A DNA stretch of 64,000 bases from Magnetovibrio sp. GTDB taxonomy: Bacteria; Pseudomonadota; Alphaproteobacteria; Rhodospirillales; Magnetovibrionaceae. Below are positions 56,981 through 64,000 of this stretch, in pieces. A program made the position numbers and the translations under genes. The DNA lies in contig JAPHSY010000029.1 of NCBI GenBank assembly GCA_026196495.1, forward strand, positions 35,312 through 99,311, given 5' to 3'. The notes beneath the pieces are model-generated. The model was not told the origin of the DNA. It saw only the letters and a list, made by a program, of their open reading frames with translations, and did no database searches. Each line of letters begins with the position of its first letter. The first letter of the stretch is position 1.

Positions 56981-59632
56981 ATGGAAGTCTTTTTTCTCAT
57001 TTTGCTCGTGACCTTGTTGATCGGTGCTTTGGCGTCTGGATATCCGGTGGCATTTGCCTTGCCCGGCTCTGCTTTGATCAGCATTGGTTTGGCTGCCGCC
57101 TCTGGCTATATCTTTGCAGGTGACACCGCCGCGTTCTTTGACCAAGGAGACCCTGTCCAATGGCTCAATGCAGCTGTCACCAATTTTAGGGGTATATATT
57201 TTGAAGTCGAACGCGACACGCTGATCGCAATCCCCTTGTTTGTGTTTATGGGGATCATGCTGCAACGTTCAAAGGTTGCTGAAGACTTGCTGATATCCAT
57301 GGCGCAACTGTTTGGCCCGATCCCCGGTGGCTTGGGTATCTCTGTCGTGTTTGTGGGTGCACTGTTGGCCGCCACGACCGGCATTGTCGGCGCCACCGTG
57401 ATCGCCATGGGGCTGATCTCTCTCCCCGTGATGTTGCGTCACAAATATTCATCCTCACTGGCAACGGGCACCATCTGTGCTTCGGGGACATTGGGACAAA
57501 TTATTCCCCCATCCATTGTGCTGATCATCCTGGCCGACCAATTGTCCAGTGCCACGGACCGTGCAGCATCTTTGCGCAAAGCCGACTACAAAGAAGTCAC
57601 AGGCAACTTTTCCATGCCGACGGAATTTGACCTGACATCAACCAGTGCAGGCGAAATGTTCTTAGGCGCGATGATCCCGGGCTTGGTATTGGTGGGCATC
57701 TATATGCTCTACATCCTGGTCATGGCTATCATTCGGCCAAAATCTGCACCACCCGTACCCTATGAAGGCACATATGATCGGGAATTTTGGCGTCGTGTAG
57801 CCCTATCACTAGTACCGCCACTGACCTTGATCTTTACGGTGTTGGGTTCGATCGTTTTGGGCATTGCCACCGTCAATCAGGCAGGTGCTATCGGTGCTAT
57901 TGGTGCCATGATCATGGCAGGGTATCGACTGAAAGCAGGTGAGACTGGGGCATTTCATCCAGCGATTTTGGCAGCGTCGTCGATCCTCGCCATTGCCATC
58001 TTGCTCAGCCTATTCGACATCAATGTTCGCAACATTCAAAGCTCCATGGATTGGGCCGTTATCTTTGCGGCCCTCATCGCCGTAATCGCTTTGTGTGTGT
58101 CCATTGTTTGGAGTGGCTGGCGCACCTTACAAATTGATAACACCATGCAAGGTGTCATGATCGAAACCGCAAAGACAACGTCTTTGGTGTTCATCATCTT
58201 GCTGGGTGCGGCCATGTTGACGGCTGCATTCCGTGCCTTTGGCGGTGAAGAAATGGTACGCCATTTCCTAAGTGGTTTACCCGGAGGATTTGTCACAAAA
58301 TTTGTTGTCGTGATGGCGGTGATCTTTGTGCTGGGCTTTTTCCTCGACTTCATCGAAATCGCCGTGGTGGTTGTGCCCATCATTGCACCGATCTTATTGG
58401 CCGATACCACTGCCAATATCACTGGCGTGTGGTTGGGTGTGATGATCGGGGTCAACATGCAGACATCTTTCTTGACGCCTCCGTTTGGCTTTGCGCTGTT
58501 CTACTTGCGCGGTATTGCCCCGCCCAAAGTCAAAACCACCCAAATCTACAAAGGTGTCGTTCCCTTTATTGCCCTGCAATTGATCGGTTTGGCCATCGTT
58601 GGTTTCTATCCAAGCTTGGTGAACTATCTACCCAATCGTGTTTCGCTCACGTCAGAAACAGCACCTCCACCGCGCAATCCGCGTTTGCAATTGTGCGTCG
58701 AAGACTATCTGTTCCGTGAATACGACGCCTTGGGGTCCAGCCTGCGCAAGTCCATCAGCACGGCCCAAGCACTGAACTATTCTATGCTGCCTGAACAGTT
58801 ACAAAAGGACATGGCCGCCAGCTTTGAAAAAGCGCAGAGTACCTTTGCTAAGGTCGAAGCCGTACGCGAAGCCGAACGCGCATTGGAAGCATACAAGCCC
58901 GGCTACCGTCCACTTCATATCCAAGTCCGTGACACCCAAACTGACGCACGACGCATCAAGAAACGTGTCGCTAAATTGGAACAAGATGCCCGTCGCCAAT
59001 CAGCCAATGGTCGCGATGTATCTGCCATCAACCAAAAGGTCGCAAGCTTGCGTGCTGAAATCCAATCGATCGAAGCCACTATTCCGGCTGAATGGAAATC
59101 TGCCCGTGCCAAGTACGAAAGCTTGTCCAAGGCCGAGAAAAACGCACGCAAAACTTACCGCCGTACCGTCGATGAAGCTTATGAACCCATCGCAACAATT
59201 CGAACTCTGATCGCAAATGCCCAAAACTTGGCTCCGTTTGCTGATCAAATCTCAAAACTTAAAGCAAACATCCAAACGGCGAGTACCGCAGATGCCATTG
59301 AAGCCATCCGTCCTGTGGAAACCGCCCTCAGCCCCATTCAAGGCACCAGTGCCATTAAGTCAGCCCTGACCGAAGCCCGTCGCCTGTTGAAGAAAGACAC
59401 AACGGCAAAACCACAAGCCATTGCGCTCATCAGTGAAGCTGAAAAACTGTTGGCATCAGAACGTTCTTGGCGTGAAAAAGCATTGAGTTCCCTGGCTACG
59501 CCTTTGACAACCTATGACAACGCTATCAAGGGCACCATCGGCCTGCGATTGCAAGAGCGCCTCACGCCGGATCAAGCGGACGTGATTGCCAGTTGTCAGT
59601 CCATCCACCGGGACATTTCATTGGATTTCTAG
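56981..59632 (+). CDS. TRAP transporter large permease (DctM family) with a long C-terminal helical tail
   Basis: Residues 1 to ~554 are a DctM permease: LLIGALASGYPVAFALPGSALISIG, GGLGISVVFVGALLAATTGIVGATVIAMG, CASGTLGQIIPPSIVLIILADQL and the closing FYPSLVNYLPNRV, with extra helices around residues 330-390. Residues ~555-883 are not permease: Ala/Lys/Glu-rich helices with heptad-like spacing (RRIKKRVAKLEQDARRQ, KVASLRAEIQSIEATIP, KSARAKYESLSKAEKNARKTYRR). One open frame with uniform codon use links both parts; the stop is 10 bases before the DUF6314-like gene end. Confidence 0.93.
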   Translation: MEVFFLILLVTLLIGALASGYPVAFALPGSALISIGLAAASGYIFAGDTAAFFDQGDPVQWLNAAVTNFRGIYFEVERDTLIAIPLFVFMGIMLQRSKVAEDLLISMAQLFGPIPGGLGISVVFVGALLAATTGIVGATVIAMGLISLPVMLRHKYSSSLATGTICASGTLGQIIPPSIVLIILADQLSSATDRAASLRKADYKEVTGNFSMPTEFDLTSTSAGEMFLGAMIPGLVLVGIYMLYILVMAIIRPKSAPPVPYEGTYDREFWRRVALSLVPPLTLIFTVLGSIVLGIATVNQAGAIGAIGAMIMAGYRLKAGETGAFHPAILAASSILAIAILLSLFDINVRNIQSSMDWAVIFAALIAVIALCVSIVWSGWRTLQIDNTMQGVMIETAKTTSLVFIILLGAAMLTAAFRAFGGEEMVRHFLSGLPGGFVTKFVVVMAVIFVLGFFLDFIEIAVVVVPIIAPILLADTTANITGVWLGVMIGVNMQTSFLTPPFGFALFYLRGIAPPKVKTTQIYKGVVPFIALQLIGLAIVGFYPSLVNYLPNRVSLTSETAPPPRNPRLQLCVEDYLFREYDALGSSLRKSISTAQALNYSMLPEQLQKDMAASFEKAQSTFAKVEAVREAERALEAYKPGYRPLHIQVRDTQTDARRIKKRVAKLEQDARRQSANGRDVSAINQKVASLRAEIQSIEATIPAEWKSARAKYESLSKAEKNARKTYRRTVDEAYEPIATIRTLIANAQNLAPFADQISKLKANIQTASTADAIEAIRPVETALSPIQGTSAIKSALTEARRLLKKDTTAKPQAIALISEAEKLLASERSWREKALSSLATPLTTYDNAIKGTIGLRLQERLTPDQADVIASCQSIHRDISLDF

Positions 59633-59642
59633 GGAAACTAAA

Positions 59643-60146
59643 TCAGTTTGGATTAACGCGGATATAGCGTGTGGTGATGACCTGGGATGTTTCCGGCCCC
59701 ATCACCCGCCAAACCGACAACCATGCCTGGGGTGCCAATACACGAAATATACCGTGATAGGTATCATCACCACATTGGTGTTCAACCCGCACAATGCCTT
59801 TGGTCAAATCTAAGACGTGATAAAACCGCCCATCGGGAAACCGGACTTCAGCCATAGAGTTGGCTGGGAAGGCATAGCGAAATTCATGATCCACCGCAGT
59901 CTTAATTTCACCCATTTCCAGCCCGCCCTCTTCACGGTAAGCCAGCGTGTCTTGACCATTGTGGGGTTCATCTGCACTAAACCAAGCAACACCGATACAG
60001 TCGCCTTCTTGGTTTAAAATGCTGTCATGAACTTTGCGTTCGAATTGCCAAGTACCTTCAAGAAATTGGTAAAGGTCATCAACGTTGACCGGATCAGCCA
60101 CAGTGCCACGCCCTGTATCGATCCCCCTGTCGCCAAACTTACTCAC
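59643..60146 (-). CDS. DUF6314-like protein
   Basis: The 167-residue protein has FLEGTWQFERKVHDS, then TLAYREEGGLEMG, YAFPANSMAEVRFPDGRFYHVLDLTKG and HQCGDDTYHGIFRVL, a lipocalin-like beta-barrel pattern that I associate with DUF6314. The function is unknown. The start is GTG 60146 with AGGGG upstream; the first ~20 residues are not obviously conserved. It converges with the TRAP permease gene. Confidence 0.72.
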   Translation of the reverse strand: MSKFGDRGIDTGRGTVADPVNVDDLYQFLEGTWQFERKVHDSILNQEGDCIGVAWFSADEPHNGQDTLAYREEGGLEMGEIKTAVDHEFRYAFPANSMAEVRFPDGRFYHVLDLTKGIVRVEHQCGDDTYHGIFRVLAPQAWLSVWRVMGPETSQVITTRYIRVNPN

Positions 60147-60362
60147 GAGGTCGGCCCCTGCTTCTCACGGCGTTTACCAAACACATGCCAAGTCAAACGC
60201 GTGTCTACAGGCCATATCTGGCCGATCAAAGTCTGTTGAGCATGCATCCAAAGAGCACTCCACTATCGACCACTTGGGCCAGGCACCCGTCGTATCTGTG
60301 TTTTTCTGCGGGATTATGGCGAGTATGCAGTATTACTTATATAAGCTCAAGGTTCAGGAAAC

Positions 60363-62606
60363 TTAAGAAAACTTATTGGAGGTTGGGAACCCGCGCGGTG
60401 CCAATGCCCCCGCCCCTGCGCGTTTACCTTGCCAGCGCAATAGGTCTGTTTCGGTGCGCCAACCGCTACCAAATGGGAACGATAACCCTTCAGACATTTT
60501 GAACGCCTTCACATCGTTTAAGACAGCTCCGCCACCCTTCTTATAGCGTTGTAAAATAACACCTTTACCGCGTGTCATTTCCGGCATTTCTTCCAGTGGA
60601 AAGACCACGATTTTACGGTTGGAGCCAATCGCGGCAATGCTGTCAGCTCCTTCAGGCACAATTGAGCATGTGGCGGCTTCAGCCCCTGCGGCAACGTTCA
60701 AAATTTGCTTGCCGTTTTTCGTCTGCGCCAAAACCTCATCTTCCAGCACAATAAAACCATGGCCCGAATCAGATGCAACAATCAGTTTACGCCCCGGTTG
60801 ATGCACCAACATGGTGGTGATGTCGGCATCATTGGGCAGCTCAAACATCAGACGCAACGGCTCACCATGTCCACGCCCACCCGGAAGTTTGTCGCAACCC
60901 AACGTGTAAAACCGACCATTGGTGCCAAATACCAACAATTTGTTGGTGGTTTCAGCCATGATGGTAAAGCGCCCTTTGTCACCTTCTTTGTATTTCAAAT
61001 CTTTGATCTGTTCCGGGGTCAAATGGCCTTTAATGCCGCGGACCCAGCCTTTCTCAGAGCACACCACAGTGATGGGTTCACGCTCAATCATCGCTTCTAA
61101 CGGCACCACAACCGCAGTTGGAGCTTCGCCAATGTTTGTACGGCGTGCACCCAACTCAGTCTTTTGACCGTAGTTGGTTTTAAGCTCATTGAGCTCCCCC
61201 GTGATGGACTTCCAGCGCAGAGGCTCATCCTTCAGCAGCTTCTTCAGATCGGACTGTTCAGACTTTAACGCATCGTTTTCGGTGCGGATTTCCATCTCTT
61301 CCAATTTGCGGAGCTGGCGCAACCGCATGTTCAAAATGGCTTCGGCTTGAACTTCGGTAAGTTTGAAGGCCTTCATCATTTCTTGTTTGGGATGGTCTTC
61401 TTCACGAATGATCCGGATGACCTCATCCAAATTCAAAAATGCAATGAGCATCCCACCCAGGATTTCCAAACGGCGTTCAATTTGGCCCAAACGGTTTTCA
61501 GAACGACGCACCAAAACCACCATACGATGGTCCAAATAAGCCTGAAGAACCTCACGTAACGTCATCACACGTGGAGAGTTATCCGCGTCCAATACGTTCA
61601 TATTCAACGAAAAACGGTTTTCCAAGTCGGTCAGGCGGAACAACTGTTCCATCAACATGCCCGCTTCAACCTTACCCGTGCGCGGTTCCAATACGATGCG
61701 GATGTCTTCTGCGCTTTCATCGCGCACATCGGTCAGGATGGGTAGCTTCTTGTTGTTGATCAGTTCTGCAATTTTTTCGATCAACTTAGATTTTTGGACC
61801 TGATAGGGGATTTCCGTAACAATGATTTGATACGTGCCACGCCCCAAATCTTCGGTTTCCCACTTGGCACGAACGCGAAAGCCGCCCTTACCGGTTTTAT
61901 AGGCTTCGACAATGGCGTCGCGATTTTCCACCATTTCACCACCGGTGGGGAAATCGGGCCCCGGAATAAAGTCCACCAACTTATCAATCGTGGCATTGGG
62001 ATACTTGATCAGGTGTTTGAGTGCATCACACAGTTCCCCCACGTTATGGGGCGGAATGCTTGTGGCCATCCCCACTGCAATCCCCGCAGCCCCATTGGCC
62101 AAAAGATTGGGGAAATTGGCGGGTAGGACCACCGGCTCTTCTTCTTCGCCGTCATAGGTCGCTCGGAAATCAACCGTATCATCGCCAATGCCGTCCAACA
62201 GGTTCATCGCCACACTGGTCATACGGGCTTCGGTATAGCGCATGGCAGCCGCGTTATCGCCGTCAATGTTGCCAAAGTTGCCTTGGCCATCCACCAACGG
62301 ATAACGCACGGCAAAATCTTGGCTGAGCCGCACCATAGCGTCATAAATCGCCATATCACCGTGCGGGTGATATTTACCCATAACATCACCAACCACACGC
62401 GCACACTTCTTAAACCCTGATTTAGGGTCCAGTTTGAGTTGCTGCATAGCAAAAAGTAAACGCCTGTGTACTGGCTTCAAACCATCGCGCACATCGGGCA
62501 GCGAGCGCGACATGATGGTTGATAAAGCGTAGGACAAATACCGCTCACTCAGCGCATCGGCGAGGCGGGTATCACGGATTTCACCAGTTGGTGCAGTTTT
62601 GGGCAT
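60363..62606 (-). CDS. parC: DNA topoisomerase IV subunit A
   Basis: GyrA/ParC catalytic core: [39 protein letters not shown], and the DNA-linking tyrosine in [12 protein letters not shown]. The C-terminal beta-pinwheel has only degenerate blades and no GyrA-box (Q-R-R-G-G-K-G), which, with 747 residues, marks it as ParC rather than GyrA. It decatenates daughter chromosomes; parE is not in the window. The 216 bases to the DUF6314 gene hold nothing recognisable. Confidence 0.95.
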   Translation of the reverse strand: MPKTAPTGEIRDTRLADALSERYLSYALSTIMSRSLPDVRDGLKPVHRRLLFAMQQLKLDPKSGFKKCARVVGDVMGKYHPHGDMAIYDAMVRLSQDFAVRYPLVDGQGNFGNIDGDNAAAMRYTEARMTSVAMNLLDGIGDDTVDFRATYDGEEEEPVVLPANFPNLLANGAAGIAVGMATSIPPHNVGELCDALKHLIKYPNATIDKLVDFIPGPDFPTGGEMVENRDAIVEAYKTGKGGFRVRAKWETEDLGRGTYQIIVTEIPYQVQKSKLIEKIAELINNKKLPILTDVRDESAEDIRIVLEPRTGKVEAGMLMEQLFRLTDLENRFSLNMNVLDADNSPRVMTLREVLQAYLDHRMVVLVRRSENRLGQIERRLEILGGMLIAFLNLDEVIRIIREEDHPKQEMMKAFKLTEVQAEAILNMRLRQLRKLEEMEIRTENDALKSEQSDLKKLLKDEPLRWKSITGELNELKTNYGQKTELGARRTNIGEAPTAVVVPLEAMIEREPITVVCSEKGWVRGIKGHLTPEQIKDLKYKEGDKGRFTIMAETTNKLLVFGTNGRFYTLGCDKLPGGRGHGEPLRLMFELPNDADITTMLVHQPGRKLIVASDSGHGFIVLEDEVLAQTKNGKQILNVAAGAEAATCSIVPEGADSIAAIGSNRKIVVFPLEEMPEMTRGKGVILQRYKKGGGAVLNDVKAFKMSEGLSFPFGSGWRTETDLLRWQGKRAGAGALAPRGFPTSNKFS

Positions 62607-62690
62607 ATATCAGGCTCATTAAAGAGAATCGGGTGTTGGCCTGAATTATACCTGAGATAAGCCTGTTAGAAGGCCTCAAATCCACCTTGT

Positions 62691-63704
62691 TCAGCGGATC
62701 TCTATTTCACGCTCGGCAATGATTTTTTCACCGTTACGACGCAATTCAAATACCCCACGATAACGTCCCTTTGGCCATGCCTCATGCCGAAGACGTTTGC
62801 CCGTAAAGTAAAATTGATACGCTTTATCGGCCTTTATCGGGGCTACTTGACTGTGCATGACGCGACCGTCTGGTCCGTGAATGGTCAAAGCCACCTTATC
62901 CCCCACCATCACGCGAAACAATTCCACCCACACGACCAAGGCCTGAGCATTGGCCGGAAAAGGTTGAGTGTCATAGATTCTGTAAGTTCCTTTACCCATT
63001 TCATCACGGTTGGGCTGAGTCGGTGCAAAACCTGCATTGTAAATAGCCGTGGGTTGATAAGGCAAAGCCGCCAAAGTCGAACGGTCCCATAACGGCCAGT
63101 CCCCTTGCCCACAAGATGTCTTGCGTGACAATCCAACAAAGGGATCAACAATTGTTTTTCCCTGCGCAACTTGAAAGTGAAGGTGGGGGAAAGCGGTTTG
63201 CCCCGATAATCCCACAAAGCCCAGGATATCACCTTGCTGTACTTTTTGCCCCGAACGCACGCGCACACTGCCTTTGCGCAGATGACAGTACTGGGTCGTA
63301 AAACCATTCACATGTTCGATACGCACGGCATTACCGCATTCCCGATTGCGCACCTTGTCATGTTTTTTGGGGCTATACTTTTCGTCTACGACACCATCGC
63401 GCACCCCAACCACGGTTCCCGGTGCCGCAGCTAAAACTTCCACACCGGCTTGCATGACAGACAGATCCCGTATGGCAAAATCCGTCCCCTTATGTTGAGC
63501 CCCCGGAGGCGCATCGTAGGTAGCCTTTCCGCATGCATAATCCGTAGCGCCTGGACCTAGTTGATGATCGACATAATTGGGAATCCAACAGTCTTTGCCC
63601 AAAGTACATTTTAACGGCTGAATAAACTGCCCACCAATACCTTGCCCATATGTGACGCTGGCAAAACAAAAACAAATAAGGAATACACTCAGAAACTTGC
63701 TCAT
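62691..63704 (-). CDS. Secreted M23 (LytM) family metallopeptidase
   Basis: A Sec signal peptide (FLSVFLICFCFASVTYG) is followed by an M23 domain with the zinc ligands in H-K-G-T-D and HLHFQV and the GNAVRIEHVNGFTTQYCHL region; all key residues are present, so it is probably an active periplasmic peptidoglycan hydrolase. Paired cysteines may form disulphides. A C-terminal ~110-residue beta domain (VVWVELFRVMVGDKVALTI) looks like an accessory fold. ATG overlaps the recO stop by 4 bases. Confidence 0.93.
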   Translation of the reverse strand: MSKFLSVFLICFCFASVTYGQGIGGQFIQPLKCTLGKDCWIPNYVDHQLGPGATDYACGKATYDAPPGAQHKGTDFAIRDLSVMQAGVEVLAAAPGTVVGVRDGVVDEKYSPKKHDKVRNRECGNAVRIEHVNGFTTQYCHLRKGSVRVRSGQKVQQGDILGFVGLSGQTAFPHLHFQVAQGKTIVDPFVGLSRKTSCGQGDWPLWDRSTLAALPYQPTAIYNAGFAPTQPNRDEMGKGTYRIYDTQPFPANAQALVVWVELFRVMVGDKVALTIHGPDGRVMHSQVAPIKADKAYQFYFTGKRLRHEAWPKGRYRGVFELRRNGEKIIAEREIEIR

Positions 63705-64000
63705 ACTTTATGTCCTGCTAAGCGTTCAACCAAACGCGCCCTAGCTTGGGGCATATGGCGATCATGGGTGGTGAAAATATGATGGTCAATAAAGAACCCA
63801 GTGAGTTTTAAGCCCTGCACCGCCTCCTCTATGGTTTCGGCCACCTCACCATCCTGACGCAAGAACGCAGGCAAGACCAAAAGCTTATCCTGATAAGGCG
63901 ATCCTGCTTCCGCAGATACCGCTCGACCCGATTTGGGCGACACCCAGACCAAATCATCCGTCACCCCGGTGGCCGCACAGTGATCCAAATCCAAACGAAA
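63701..64000 (-). CDS. recO: DNA repair protein RecO, C-terminal 99 residues (gene enters from the right edge)
   Basis: The frame is open from the right edge (no start inside the window) to TGA at 63701. The residues LDLDHCAATGVTDDLVWVSPKSGRAVS, SPYQDKLLVLPAFL and LTGFFIDHHIF match the end of alphaproteobacterial RecO, which loads RecA with RecR. Its stop overlaps the peptidase start (ATGA), so the two are coupled. Confidence 0.88.
   Translation of the reverse strand, partial: FRLDLDHCAATGVTDDLVWVSPKSGRAVSAEAGSPYQDKLLVLPAFLRQDGEVAETIEEAVQGLKLTGFFIDHHIFTTHDRHMPQARARLVERLAGHKV

Overview
The window is ordinary chromosome from a motile, respiring alphaproteobacterium, roughly half G+C by eye. 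Several features point to Rhodospirillales or close relatives: a fused ispDF gene, the run dusB-ntrB-ntrC-ntrY-ntrX-trkA-dat-hfq-hflX, a ubiquinol-cytochrome c chaperone beside DUF177/rpmF/plsX/fabH/ihfA, a Mg-type HemB, a K+-independent proton pyrophosphatase and a RibB fused to a dead RibA-like domain. The genus is inference. There is no prophage, insertion sequence, CRISPR array or integrase.

Layout. 1-8.8 kb: the 5' part of a P-type ATPase gene, an exported EF-hand protein, cvpA, mazG, a lipoprotein, a Cache-type chemoreceptor, a 3-hydroxyisobutyrate-dehydrogenase-like enzyme, an inositol-monophosphatase-like enzyme and a small possible DNA-binding protein with a palindrome upstream. 9-21 kb: one long leftward gene train, dusB-ntrBC-ntrYX-trkA-dat-HAD-hfq-hflX, joining nitrogen/redox signalling, K+ uptake and RNA regulation. 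21-26 kb: a CcsA-like membrane protein, ispDF, a response regulator without a recognised output domain, cutA, two small unknown genes, two candidate small RNAs and tRNA-Pro(GGG). 26-31 kb: the leftward cluster UQCC chaperone-DUF177-rpmF-plsX-fabH-ihfA-merR, with bamE divergent. 31-41.5 kb: hppA, fliL, thiL, nusB, ribH, ribBX, ribE, ribD, nrdR, glyA and rpiB, mostly a leftward riboflavin/one-carbon cluster. 41.6-50 kb: panD, a PAS-GGDEF cyclase, a three-gene ABC importer, hemB, a CheW with an acidic insert and threonine ammonia-lyase. 50-64 kb: a membrane methyltransferase, a flavin reductase, motAB, an N-end-rule transferase, a TRAP importer whose large permease carries a ~330-residue helical tail, a DUF6314-like protein, parC, an M23 peptidase and the 3' end of recO.

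How the genes work together. Motility and chemotaxis parts (MCP, CheW, MotAB, FliL, diguanylate cyclase) are scattered rather than grouped. Nitrogen status (NtrBC), NtrYX signalling and Hfq-based RNA control share one transcription direction and probably shared transcripts. The least ordinary features are (1) two terminator-bounded non-coding transcripts at 25.0-25.9 kb, one presenting a C-rich anti-Shine-Dalgarno loop, (2) the extended TRAP large permease, (3) a hairpin covering the ihfA Shine-Dalgarno, (4) the CheW insert, and (5) the EF-hand exported protein. I did not find a convincing multi-gene system of unknown type.
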